Positions 8,193 through 16,360 are shown, numbered from the stretch's first letter. The stretch is 33,927 nucleotides of DNA from Pseudomonadota bacterium (GCA_023433925.1 JAEYTO010000082.1:1-33927), one strand, 5' to 3'. Numbers and translations: made by a program. Notes: generated by a model from the letters alone, not told the origin.

Positions 8193-8753
8193 ATGAGCAC
8201 GAATCTGGACTACGAGATCAATAAGGAACTCGGCGAATGCTACCTGTTCATGGGTGAGCTGGACAAGGCCGAGGACTACTACAAAAAGGCCGTCGGCTCC
8301 AACGGCGTGCACGCGGACCCGTACCTCGGCCTGGCCACCATCGCCGTGCAGCGCGGCGAGCTGGACAAGGCGCTCTCCCTGTACCAGAAGGCCGCCTCCA
8401 TCGAGGAAGGCGACAAGCCGCTGGCCGGCATGGCCCTGGTCGAGATGGAAATCGGCCGCGAGGAGGACGCCTTCGCCCACATGGTCAAGGCCCTGGAGAA
8501 GAACCCCGAGAACATGGTGGCCATCTTCGGCCTCATCCGCCTGGCCCACACCATGGGCCGCCTGGAGGCCGCCATCCCGCACCTGGACAACTACCTCCAG
8601 CTCGACCCCATGAAGAACGAGATCCGCTATTCCCTGGCGGGCTGCCTCATCTGCCTGGGCCGCAACGCCGAGGCCAAGGAGCACCTGGCGCGCATCCTGG
8701 AGAACGATCCCGAAAACGCCCAGGCCAAGGAGCTGATGAGCCAGGCGGCCTAA
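8193..8753 (+). CDS. Tetratricopeptide-repeat protein
   Basis: A 186-residue protein built almost wholly of TPR helices: for example CYLFMGELDKAEDYYKKAV, a repeat with GELDKALSLYQKAASIEEG, and one with GRNAEAKEHLARILENDPEN. There is no signal peptide or membrane segment, so a cytoplasmic adaptor is likely. The ATG at 8193 follows AGGGAGGGGATC, a strong ribosome site; longer readings upstream cross the sigma-54 promoter and are rejected. It is divergent from the flagellar operon and shares the same class of promoter, so it may be expressed with motility genes. Its partner is unknown. Confidence 0.85.
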   Translation: MSTNLDYEINKELGECYLFMGELDKAEDYYKKAVGSNGVHADPYLGLATIAVQRGELDKALSLYQKAASIEEGDKPLAGMALVEMEIGREEDAFAHMVKALEKNPENMVAIFGLIRLAHTMGRLEAAIPHLDNYLQLDPMKNEIRYSLAGCLICLGRNAEAKEHLARILENDPENAQAKELMSQAA

Positions 8754-8897
8754 GTTTTCCGTCAGGCATTCCCTCCCGGAACGGCTTCCCGTCCCGCCCA
8801 CCCTACCCTACTCCCAGGGGCGGGAAGCCAATACTGGGCCCGGCTTGCCAAGGGCCGGCAAATCTGGCACAGGCTCCCGAAAAAGAGGAGTCTGCGC

Positions 8898-9497
8898 ATG
8901 GACATGCTGCCGATCGGTAGGGCGCTCTTGAGCGTCACGGACAAGTCTGGGCTCGCCGGATTCGCCGCCTTCCTGGCCCAGGGCGGCGTGGAGCTCGTCT
9001 CCACGGGCGGCACCAAGAAGGCCATGGAGGCCGCCGGCCTTACAGTCACCTCGGTCAGCGCCGTGACGGGCTTCCCCGAGATCCTCGGCGGGCGCGTCAA
9101 GACCCTGCACCCGCACATCCACGGCGGCGTGCTTGCCGACAAGGACGACCCGTCCCACGGCGAGACGCTCGCCGCCCACGGCATCAAGCCCTTCGACCTC
9201 GTCTGCGTGAACCTCTATGATTTCGCCTCGGCCGTGCGCGGCCACGCGGAGCTCAAGGCCGCCGTGGAGCAGATCGACATCGGCGGGCCAACGCTCCTGC
9301 GCGCCGCGGCCAAGAATTTCCACTCCATGCTGGTTATCCCGGACCCGCTGCACTATGCTCGCGTCATGGCCGAGCTGACGGCGAACGGCTTCAAGGCCGG
9401 CCTGCAACTGCGCCGCGAGCTTGCGGCCGAGACCTTCCGCCGCGTGTCGAACTACGACGCCATGATCGCGGACTATCTCTCCACCAGGGAGGCATAG
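8898..9497 (+). CDS. purH: Stand-alone IMP cyclohydrolase (PurH N-terminal domain)
   Basis: A 199-residue protein equal to the N-terminal cyclohydrolase domain of bifunctional PurH, which closes the ring of FAICAR to make IMP, the last step of purine synthesis. Family motifs: ALLSVTDKSGL near the start, LVSTGGTKKAMEAAGL, TGFPEILGGRVKTLHPHIHG, DLVCVNLYDF and IDIGGPTLLRAAAKN. The formyltransferase domain (about 320 residues) is absent, with no frameshift or remnant downstream; hflX follows directly. The AICAR formylation step must be supplied elsewhere. The ATG at 8898 has GAGGAG seven bases upstream; an ATG two codons later is possible. Confidence 0.92.
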   Translation: MDMLPIGRALLSVTDKSGLAGFAAFLAQGGVELVSTGGTKKAMEAAGLTVTSVSAVTGFPEILGGRVKTLHPHIHGGVLADKDDPSHGETLAAHGIKPFDLVCVNLYDFASAVRGHAELKAAVEQIDIGGPTLLRAAAKNFHSMLVIPDPLHYARVMAELTANGFKAGLQLRRELAAETFRRVSNYDAMIADYLSTREA

Positions 9498-9501
9498 CGC
9501 C

Positions 9502-11172
9502 ATCGCCAAGGTCCAGGGCAAGACCGAAGGCCTCAAGGCCAGCCAGATCAAGGGGCTTGAGCGGCTTTACCAGCGCCGCTACCCGCCCGCCGGCGGCTAC
9601 ACCGTGGAGCAGGCCCGCGAGCTGGCCATGCTCTCGGCCGCCTGCGGACGCCAGATCGGCCTGCTCCTGGACCGCCAGGGCAAGCCCGAGATGGTCGTAG
9701 TGGGCGACGCCCACTCCATACTCATCCCCGAGCTGGGCCGCGAGCGCGCCGCCGGCGGCCGCCTGCGCGGCCTGCGCCTTTTGCACACGCACATGGGCGA
9801 CACAGGGCTGTCCGAGGAGGATCTCACGGACATGCTCTTCCTGCGCCTGGACTCGGTGGCGGCCCTGAGCGTGGACAAGCTCGGCCAGCCCCGCGAGCTG
9901 CACGTGGCGCATCTCCTGCCGCCCAACCCCGAGAACCGCTCCTGGGAAGTCCTGCCGTCACGGCGCTGGGATCGCCTGGACCTGGACTTCACCGCCATGG
10001 CCCAGGCCCTGGAGGACGAGCTGGCCCGAGGCTTCGAGGCCAGAACCGTGGCCAGCGAGGAGCGCTGCCTGCTGGTTTCCGTGTCCACGGAGCCGCGCCC
10101 CGTGCAGGAATCCTGGCTGGGCGAGCTGGCCGAGCTGGCGCGCACGGCCGGCCTGGCCGTTGTCGGCCGCGTGACCCAGCGCGTGCGCCAGATGAACCCC
10201 AAAACCGTGCTCGGCAAGGGCAAGATCGCCGAACTGGAGGTTCAGGCCCTGCAGCAGGACGCGCAGGTCATCGTCTTCGACCGCGAGCTGACGCCTTCGC
10301 AGTTGCGCGCCCTGGCCGACATCACCGAGCGCAAGGTCATCGACCGCACGCAGCTCATCCTGGACATCTTCGCCCAGCGGGCCACCTCGCGCTCGGGCAA
10401 GCTCCAGGTGGAGATGGCCCAGCTCAAGTACCTCCAGCCGCGCCTGGTGGGCCAGAACCGGGCCCTGTCGCGCCTGGCCGGCGGCATCGGCGGCCGGGGC
10501 CCCGGCGAGACCAAGCTGGAGATCGACCGCCGCCGCGTGCGCGAGCGCATCACGCGCATCAAGCAGGAGCTTGCGGACCTGCGCCGCCGCCGGGGCTACA
10601 CCCGCGAGCGCCGCGCCAAGTCGGGCGTGCCCGTGGTGGCCCTGGTGGGCTACACCAACGCGGGCAAGTCCACGCTGCTCAACACCCTCACCGGCTCCGG
10701 GGTCCTGGCCGAGGACAAGCTCTTCGCCACCCTGGACCCCACGAGCCGGCGCATCCGCTTCCCGCGCGAGCGCGAAGTCGTGCTCACGGACACCGTGGGC
10801 TTCATCAGGCAACTCCCGGACGAGCTGAAGGAAGCCTTCCGCGCCACCCTGGAGGAGCTTGAGTCCGCCGACCTGCTCGTGCACGTGGCCGACGCGGGCG
10901 CCCCCGAGCTGGAAGCCCAGGTCGAGGCCGTGGAGTCCATCCTGGGCGAGATGGAGCTTGGGAACCTCCCGCGCGTGCTGGCCCTCAACAAGTGGGACAC
11001 CCTGACAGCGGAGGAGCGCGAGCTCGTGCGCAACCAGTATCCCGACGGCGTGCCCATCGTGGCCAAGGAGCGCGCGAGCCTGGAGCCGCTGGTGGAAGCC
11101 ATCCTGGCCCGGCTGCCCCAGGCCGAGGCGCAGGTCGTCACGTCCGAGACCCATCCCGATTCCGCCACCTGA
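9502..11172 (+). CDS. hflX: Ribosome-associated GTPase HflX, long form with apparent AUC start
   Basis: A 556-residue HflX, a GTPase that splits stalled or hibernating ribosomes. HflX-domain sequence includes TVLGKGKIAELE and GIGGRGPGETKLEIDRRR. The G domain has GYTNAGKSTLLN (G1), DTVGFIRQLP (G3) and NKWD (G4). Residues 1-130 are an extra N-terminal domain with an HTH-x6-SEED motif (about 95-107). The only ATG/GTG/TTG codon near the 5' end is GTG 9604, yet sequence that looks coding (KVQGKTEGLKASQIKGLERL) begins earlier. GGGAGG at 9487-9492 is spaced nine bases from ATC at 9502. I therefore place the start at ATC; the fallback is GTG 9604. It lies four bases after the purH stop. Confidence 0.88.
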   Translation: MAKVQGKTEGLKASQIKGLERLYQRRYPPAGGYTVEQARELAMLSAACGRQIGLLLDRQGKPEMVVVGDAHSILIPELGRERAAGGRLRGLRLLHTHMGDTGLSEEDLTDMLFLRLDSVAALSVDKLGQPRELHVAHLLPPNPENRSWEVLPSRRWDRLDLDFTAMAQALEDELARGFEARTVASEERCLLVSVSTEPRPVQESWLGELAELARTAGLAVVGRVTQRVRQMNPKTVLGKGKIAELEVQALQQDAQVIVFDRELTPSQLRALADITERKVIDRTQLILDIFAQRATSRSGKLQVEMAQLKYLQPRLVGQNRALSRLAGGIGGRGPGETKLEIDRRRVRERITRIKQELADLRRRRGYTRERRAKSGVPVVALVGYTNAGKSTLLNTLTGSGVLAEDKLFATLDPTSRRIRFPREREVVLTDTVGFIRQLPDELKEAFRATLEELESADLLVHVADAGAPELEAQVEAVESILGEMELGNLPRVLALNKWDTLTAEERELVRNQYPDGVPIVAKERASLEPLVEAILARLPQAEAQVVTSETHPDSAT

Positions 11173-11228
11173 CAGGGGACTGGGCCGTCCCATGGGCATC
11201 ACCCGCACCCCGAAGCGATTTGCGCATG

Positions 11229-11295
11229 AAACGCGGGGCAAGGGGCCAGTGACTCCTTGTGGGTGGGGGTCCCGGGAGGACAACGCCCTCCCCGG
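11229..11295 (+). repeat. GC-rich palindromic intergenic element, copy 2
   Basis: A diverged member of the same family as 154-221: CGCGGGGCAAGGGGCCAGTG, then GTGGGTGGGGGTCCCGGG, ending in an imperfect hairpin GGGAGG...CCCTCCC. It lies between hflX and the lipoprotein gene, in the orientation opposite to that of the other copies relative to the upstream gene. Confidence 0.55.
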
Positions 11296-11335
11296 CTGCT
11301 CTGCGCAATGCTCCATTATCCGCCGCCGCAAATCA

Positions 11336-11366
11336 TTGACCGCCCGGCCTTTCCCGCCCCTATGAT
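11336..11366 (+). promoter_or_regulatory. Possible sigma-70 promoter of the lipoprotein gene
   Basis: TTGACC at 11336-11341 and TATGAT at 11361-11366. Both boxes are good, but the spacer is 19 bases, longer than ideal. Transcription would start about 25 bases before the ATG. Confidence 0.45.
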
Positions 11367-11396
11367 CCTCCGGGGCCGGAGGAGAGGAGGAGCGGT

Positions 11397-11858
11397 ATGC
11401 TTGCCCGCCTTTTCCGACTGCGCGGTCTGGCCAAGGACTGTGTCACGTCGTGCATGATGGGCCTGCTGCTCGTGGCCAGCTGCAACGGCGGCGGGGATGA
11501 CGAAACGGCCGACATCAGGGCCGAGATCGAGCCCAACGACACGATCGTCCAGGCGGGGGTCATCCTGCCGGGCCAGCCCCTCCTCGGGTCCGTGGACGAG
11601 ACCAGCGACCCGTCGGACTTTTTCCTGTTCACGGTGCTCGCAAGCGGCCCCCGCCAGATCACCCTGTCCGGCTTCGGGGCCAGCGACCTGGACCTGCTGC
11701 TCTACGCCCGCAACGGCCTTCTCCTGGACTTCTCCGAGTCGTCCGGCTCGCCCGAGGTCATCAATCGTACGTTCAGCGTGGACAACGAGTACGTCATCGA
11801 GGTCCGGGCCGTTTCGACCCCGGCAGCCACGGCCTACACGCTGCGCATGGACGACTAG
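11397..11858 (+). CDS. Small secreted lipoprotein with a PPC-like domain
   Basis: A 153-residue predicted lipoprotein. The N-terminus has basic residues, a hydrophobic stretch (MMGLLLVAS) and a lipobox LVASC, giving a lipidated cysteine near residue 29. The mature part begins with a Gly/Asp-rich linker and then IEPNDTIVQA, the start of a bacterial pre-peptidase C-terminal (PPC) beta domain. That domain continues with DPSDFFLFTVLASGPRQITL, DLDLLLYARNG and YVIEVRAVSTPAATAYTL. PPC domains usually hang on secreted peptidases; here the domain is alone. GGAGGAG precedes the ATG. Role unknown; probably attached to an envelope membrane. Confidence 0.8.
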   Translation: MLARLFRLRGLAKDCVTSCMMGLLLVASCNGGGDDETADIRAEIEPNDTIVQAGVILPGQPLLGSVDETSDPSDFFLFTVLASGPRQITLSGFGASDLDLLLYARNGLLLDFSESSGSPEVINRTFSVDNEYVIEVRAVSTPAATAYTLRMDD

Positions 11859-12066
11859 AATTTCTGAAAATCGACCCGGCAAAAACCGCGCCTCCGAACC
11901 CGCTCCGCCGAGGCCGTGATTTCCCCGGCCCCACCAGGGCCGCGCCATTCATATCCGGGCGCGCGTGACCCGCGATCAGCCCCGGCGGCTTGGACATGAC
12001 GGCCGGGCCGTGCTAGCCTGCGCGGTCGAGACAGGGGCGAGCCATGCCGCAACGGCTGGAGTGATC

Positions 12067-13293
12067 ATGGCCAACGCGAACGATCCGGCGCTGATCGTGC
12101 TCATACTCGGCATGGTCATAGCCTTGTCCATGCTGCTCAAGGCCTTCCTGGACCGGACCCCCTTGCCGGCCCTGGTGGGCTATATCGGCCTCGGCCTCGG
12201 GCTGAGCCTGACGCATCAGTCCTGGGGTTTTCCCTCGGCCAACGGCCGGGAGATTTTCCTTTTCCTGGGCGATGCCGGACTGGTGGTCCTTCTGTTCCGG
12301 GTCGGGCTGGAGAGCAACCTGCGCAGGCTCATGTCGGAGCTCGGCCGAGCCAGCCTCGTGGCCATCTGTGAAATCTGCATCTCCGGCTTCGTTGCCTACG
12401 CCGCCTGCCGCTGGCTGCTGTCCATGAGCCTGCCCCAGAGCCTCATCGTGGCCGCCGCCCTGACCGCGACAAGCGTGAGCGTGGCCGTGAGCTTGTGGCA
12501 GGGCGCGGGGATGCTGGGCACCAGGGCCGGAGCCCTGCTCGTGGATGTGGCCGAGATGGACGATATCGCCGGCGTCGTGATCCTGGGCCTTGTGCTGGCC
12601 TTGGCCCCCGGCCTGCACGCGGGACAGGTGCGGCTCCAGGCGTTGGAGGTCGTGCTCGCGCTCTCCCTGGCCAAGCTGGCCCTGTTCGCGGCGGTCTGCC
12701 TTGCCTTCGCCCGCTACATGGAACGGCCGCTCCTAGCCTTCCTCCGGCGTTGGGAAGCGCCGGAGAACCTGATCCTGACCGCGATCTCACTGGGGTTCAT
12801 GCTCGCCGCCCTGGCGAGCATGCTCGGCCTATCCCTGGCCATCGGCGCATTCTTCGCCGGGCTCATGTTCAGCCGGGACCCCAGGGCGTCGGGACTGGAC
12901 CGCGTCTACAGCCCGATCCACGAGCTGCTGAGCCCGTTCTTCTTCATCAGCATCGGCATGCGCGTGGATCCTTCGGCCTTGTCCGCCTCGGGAGCGGCCA
13001 CCCTGGTCCTCCTGGCCGCCGCGGCGCTCGGGAAACTCGTCGGCAGCGGAGTGCCGGTCTGGCTGATGGAAGGTCGGCAGGCGGCCATGCTCGTGGGCGC
13101 GAGCATGGTCCCCAGGGCAGAGATCACCCTGATCATCATGCAGATGGGCCAGGGCCTGGGCGATTGGGCGGTCAGCGGCGCCATCTTCGCCGCCGTGGTG
13201 CTGACGAGCGTCCTGACCTGCATCCTGGGCGCCCTGTCCGTCAAGGCACTGCTCGCCAGGGCGACCTCGCGGCCGGGCCCCGGCATACCCTGA
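12067..13293 (+). CDS. CPA2-family cation/proton antiporter
   Basis: A 408-residue integral membrane protein with about 12 hydrophobic helices, of the monovalent cation:proton antiporter-2 (Kef/NapA-like) fold. The signature half-helix around DVAEMDDIAGVVILG carries the paired acidic residues of the ion site. Another conserved region is SLAIGAFFAGLMFS, and FFFISIGMRVD is typical of Kef transporters. There is no C-terminal RCK/TrkA-N domain, so it is not a glutathione-gated KefB/C. The ATG at 12067 follows CTGGAG; a longer frame upstream lacks the hydrophobic character. It ends 11 bases before the site-2 protease gene, so the two are probably cotranscribed. Confidence 0.85.
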   Translation: MANANDPALIVLILGMVIALSMLLKAFLDRTPLPALVGYIGLGLGLSLTHQSWGFPSANGREIFLFLGDAGLVVLLFRVGLESNLRRLMSELGRASLVAICEICISGFVAYAACRWLLSMSLPQSLIVAAALTATSVSVAVSLWQGAGMLGTRAGALLVDVAEMDDIAGVVILGLVLALAPGLHAGQVRLQALEVVLALSLAKLALFAAVCLAFARYMERPLLAFLRRWEAPENLILTAISLGFMLAALASMLGLSLAIGAFFAGLMFSRDPRASGLDRVYSPIHELLSPFFFISIGMRVDPSALSASGAATLVLLAAAALGKLVGSGVPVWLMEGRQAAMLVGASMVPRAEITLIIMQMGQGLGDWAVSGAIFAAVVLTSVLTCILGALSVKALLARATSRPGPGIP

Positions 13294-13304
13294 AGGAGGC
13301 AACG

Positions 13305-14435
13305 GTGTTCGGGAAAAAGATCAAGCTCTTCAGCCTGTTCGGCTTCAAGGTCAGCATCGACGCGAGCTGGATCATCATCGCCGTGCTCGTGACCTGGTCC
13401 CTGGCCGTGGGCTTCTTCCCTCTGTACTACCCCGGCCTGGCCGCATCGACCTACTGGATCATGGCCGCCATCGGCGCCCTGGGGCTGTTCGCATCCATCA
13501 TCTTCCACGAGTTCTGGCACTCGGTGGTGGCCCGGCGCATGGGCCTGCCCATGCGCGGCATCACCCTGTTCCTCCTCGGCGGCGTATCCGAGATGAGCGA
13601 CGAGCCGCGCAACGCGCGCACCGAGCTGTGGATGGCCGTCGCCGGCCCCTTCTCCAGCCTCATGCTCGGCCTGGCCTTCTGGGGCGTGCACCGCTGGGGC
13701 AGCGGCGAGCGCTGGCCAGACACGGTCCTGGGCGTCATCGCCTACCTGTCGTTCATCAACTTCATCCTGGCCGCCTTCAACCTCCTGCCGGCCTTCCCGC
13801 TGGACGGCGGCCGCATCGTGCGCTCGCTCCTGTGGCGCTGGAAGAAGGACCTGGCCTGGGCCACGCGCGTCGCCGCCTCCATGGGCTCCATCATCGGCGC
13901 CATCCTCATAGGCCTGGGGCTGCTCAACATGCTTACGGGCGCGCTCGTGGGCGGGCTGTGGTATCTGGTCATCGGCATCTTCCTGCGCGGCGCGGCCCAA
14001 GGTTCCTACAGGCAGGTCATCCTCCGCCAGCGGCTCCAGGGCGAGCGCGTGCGCGACCTCATGGTGCGCGATCCGGTCACGGTCCCGCCCGGCCTGGCGC
14101 TCTCCGAGCTCGTGGAGGAGTTCATCTACAGGCACCATCACGACATGTATCCGGTGCTGGACGGCGGCCGGCTCGTGGGCGCGGTGCGCATCAAGGACGT
14201 GCGCCGGGTACCGCGCGAGGAGCGCGCGCAACGCACCGTGGCCGACGTGCTCAGCCCGCTCTCGGAGGAGTTGACCTTGCCGCCGGACATGGACATGGGC
14301 GAGGCCCTGGGCCGCATGACCCAAAGCGGCACGAGCCGCTTCCTGGTCATGGACCAGGGCCGGCTGGCCGGGCTCATCACCCTCAAGGACGTGTCCGCGG
14401 CCATCTCCGTGCGCCTGAGCATGGAGGGAGATTAG
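13305..14435 (+). CDS. Site-2 protease family zinc metalloprotease with two CBS domains
   Basis: A 376-residue M50 family intramembrane protease. The zinc site is HEFWH (68-72), and the third ligand lies in NLLPAFPLDGGR (N159-R170, ligand D167). Several membrane helices span about 20-225. Two CBS domains follow (about 240-300 and 300-370; for example VRDLMVRDPVTVPPGLALSE and RLAGLITLKDVSAA), which may sense adenine nucleotides. The start is GTG at 13305 with AAGGAGG six bases upstream, 11 bases after the antiporter stop. Proteases of this subclass occur widely in bacteria and archaea and have mostly unknown substrates. The coupling with an antiporter suggests an envelope or ion-homeostasis role, an inference only. 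Confidence 0.92.
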   Translation: MFGKKIKLFSLFGFKVSIDASWIIIAVLVTWSLAVGFFPLYYPGLAASTYWIMAAIGALGLFASIIFHEFWHSVVARRMGLPMRGITLFLLGGVSEMSDEPRNARTELWMAVAGPFSSLMLGLAFWGVHRWGSGERWPDTVLGVIAYLSFINFILAAFNLLPAFPLDGGRIVRSLLWRWKKDLAWATRVAASMGSIIGAILIGLGLLNMLTGALVGGLWYLVIGIFLRGAAQGSYRQVILRQRLQGERVRDLMVRDPVTVPPGLALSELVEEFIYRHHHDMYPVLDGGRLVGAVRIKDVRRVPREERAQRTVADVLSPLSEELTLPPDMDMGEALGRMTQSGTSRFLVMDQGRLAGLITLKDVSAAISVRLSMEGD

Positions 14436-14454
14436 GCCGCCCCCTCGCTTGGCA

Positions 14455-14484
14455 TGGACAACGCCGGCCCCCTGTGGGTAGTCT
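14455..14484 (+). promoter_or_regulatory. Possible sigma-70 promoter of the PHP gene
   Basis: TGGACA at 14455-14460, an 18-base spacer and TAGTCT at 14479-14484, 42 bases before the ATG at 14526. The match is moderate. Confidence 0.35.
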
Positions 14485-14525
14485 CCCGCGCGACAACATG
14501 AATCCTATGAGTGTGGGGGCAATAC

Positions 14526-15761
14526 ATGGACAGATGCTTTTCCCTGCCCGAGGCGGTCGAGGCCGCCAGGGTGCCGCTCAAGGCCCTGCAAGGCGCGCCG
14601 GGCATCCGCCGCGTGGCCCTGGCCGGGGCCGTGCGCAGGCACGTGGAGACCGTCCGCTCCGTGACCATCGTGGCCGGCGTCGGGAACAAGGCCGCGGGCT
14701 CCGGGACTCTTCCAGAGCCGGGCAGCGGGCAAAACCGCAGGGACGTGCGCCTGGAGGGCGGGCTGCCGGCCCAGATCGTGCTCGTGCCCGACGAGTGCTT
14801 CGGCGTGTCCCTGTTCCTGCGCACCGGCTCCCATGCCCACGTGGCCTCGATCACGGCCATGGCCGGAGAGCAGGGCCTGACCCTGAGCGAGCAGGGCATC
14901 TTCAGGGGCGCCCGCCGGATGGGCGGCGCGCACGAGGAGGAGGTCTACTCCCTGCTCGGGCTGCCCTATGTCCCGCCAGAGCTGCGCGAGAACGGCGAGG
15001 AGATTGTCGAGGCTTCCGATGGAGACCTGCCCAGGCTCATCACCCGCGACGACCTGCGCGGCGACCTGCACGTGCACACGAACTGGTCGGACGGCGCCGG
15101 CACGCTGGAGGACATGGCCGCCAAGGCCAAATCCCTGGGTTACGCCTACCTGGGCATCACCGATCACGCGCATCGCCTGGAGGACGGCTGGGGCGTCCAC
15201 GAGCGCGATCTGGGCCGCCAGCTTGAGGCCATCGACCAACTCAACGAGAAGCTCCAGGGCCTCCGGCTGCTCAAGGGCGCCGAGGTGGAGATCCTCCCGG
15301 ACGGCTCCCTGGGCCTGTCGGACTCCATCCTGGCCATGCTCGACTACACTGTCTGCTCCATCCACACGCGCTTCGACCTGCCGGCCGGAAAGCAGACCGC
15401 GCGCATCCTCAAGGCCATGGATCACCCGCGCTTCCGCATCCTGGCCCATCCCAGCGGGCGGGTCCTGTGCAACCCCGGCGGGCACCAGGCGCACATGGGC
15501 GAGATCATCGCCGGCGCGGCCGAGCGGGGCCGCATCCTCGAGGCCAACGCCAAGCGCGACCGCCTGGACCTGGACGGCTTCCACTGCGACCTGGCGCGCG
15601 AGGCGGGCGCCCTGATCGCCCTGTGCACCGACGCGCACTCGCCCGAGGCCATGGACAACATGGTCTATGGCCTGGGCCAGGCCCGCCGCGGCCGTCTGGG
15701 CCCCGAGCACGTGCTCAACGCCATGGAGCCGGAGGACGTGCTGCGGGTGCTGAAAGGCTAG
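14526..15761 (+). CDS. PHP-domain phosphoesterase with a degenerate family-X polymerase palm
   Basis: A 411-residue protein matching the C-terminal two thirds of bacterial PolX (normally about 570 residues). The PHP metal sites are complete: DLHVHTNWSD (180-189), GITDHAH, KGAEVEI, CSIHTRF, LAHPSGR and CTDAHSPE. Upstream, residues about 20-150 still align with the polymerase palm and thumb (GIRRVALAGAVRRHVETV; FGVSLFLRTGSHAH; EEEVYSLLGLPYVPPEL). The catalytic aspartates are replaced: the usual D-x-D is S-V-T (45-47) and the third Asp is Gln83. The N-terminal 8-kDa and fingers regions are missing. It is thus probably a nuclease or phosphatase only. The ATG at 14526 is preceded by GGGGG; GTG at 14511 is an alternative. 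Confidence 0.85.
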   Translation: MDRCFSLPEAVEAARVPLKALQGAPGIRRVALAGAVRRHVETVRSVTIVAGVGNKAAGSGTLPEPGSGQNRRDVRLEGGLPAQIVLVPDECFGVSLFLRTGSHAHVASITAMAGEQGLTLSEQGIFRGARRMGGAHEEEVYSLLGLPYVPPELRENGEEIVEASDGDLPRLITRDDLRGDLHVHTNWSDGAGTLEDMAAKAKSLGYAYLGITDHAHRLEDGWGVHERDLGRQLEAIDQLNEKLQGLRLLKGAEVEILPDGSLGLSDSILAMLDYTVCSIHTRFDLPAGKQTARILKAMDHPRFRILAHPSGRVLCNPGGHQAHMGEIIAGAAERGRILEANAKRDRLDLDGFHCDLAREAGALIALCTDAHSPEAMDNMVYGLGQARRGRLGPEHVLNAMEPEDVLRVLKG

Positions 15762-15891
15762 GCGAATTGTATTTGAACCGGGAAGGCTGGACCTCTATTT
15801 CCTGGGCAAAACATTCTGGGCGAGCCTTGGGGCTCGGCGGCCCCGATCTTGCCGGCCCGCTCGGGGCTGGAATATTTCTTTGCGGGAAGGG

Positions 15892-15920
15892 TTGCCTAAA
15901 GCCAGAAACAGGCCTATTCT
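15892..15920 (+). promoter_or_regulatory. Sigma-70 promoter of the RRM protein gene
   Basis: TTGCCT at 15892-15897, a 17-base spacer and TATTCT at 15915-15920. Transcription from about 15927 gives an unusually long 100-base 5' leader before the ATG at 16027. Confidence 0.5.
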
Positions 15921-16026
15921 TCCTGTTCACCTTCAGGGCATGAATCCCATTGAGTCTTGGACCGTCGCATGTGCTTGGCTCCGAGTTGATGAGAAGAAGT
16001 GCCGTAACTAGTTGGAGCTAAAACAC

Positions 16027-16320
16027 ATGTCCAAGAAACTCTATGTCGGCAACCTGCCTTTCTCCACGTACGACGAGGAAATTCGCAACCTGTTCGCCGC
16101 CCACGGCGAGGTCAAGTCGGTGAGCCTCATCACTGACCGCGAGACCGGCCGCCTGCGCGGCTTCGGCTTCGTCGAGATGGACGAGGCGGGCGCCGCCGCC
16201 GCCATCGCGGCCCTCGACGGCAAGGACTTCAGCGGCCGCACCCTCAAGGTCAACGAGGCCCAGGAGCGCTCCCCCCGGCCGTCCGGTGGTGGCGGCTCCT
16301 ACTCCAGGCGCTCCTGGTAG
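16027..16320 (+). CDS. Small RNA-binding protein (single RRM domain)
   Basis: A 97-residue protein with one RNA-recognition motif: RNP2 is LYVGNL (5-10) and RNP1 is RGFGFVEM (about 43-50), followed by a short Gly/Ser/Arg tail (PRPSGGGGSYSRRSW). Such proteins in cyanobacteria and delta-proteobacteria bind single-stranded RNA and are often cold-induced. The ATG at 16027 follows TTGGAG. The gene stands alone between a likely promoter and a clear terminator. Confidence 0.95.
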   Translation: MSKKLYVGNLPFSTYDEEIRNLFAAHGEVKSVSLITDRETGRLRGFGFVEMDEAGAAAAIAALDGKDFSGRTLKVNEAQERSPRPSGGGGSYSRRSW

Positions 16321-16360
16321 GACGCTCGGACCGCTCGACAGGCCGAATGAAAGCCAGTCA

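Noticed and set aside
14526..14980. A frameshifted or decayed full-length PolX gene
   Set aside because: The frame is clean, the start has upstream promoter-like boxes, and no fingers-domain remnant was seen upstream, where the protease gene ends at 14435.
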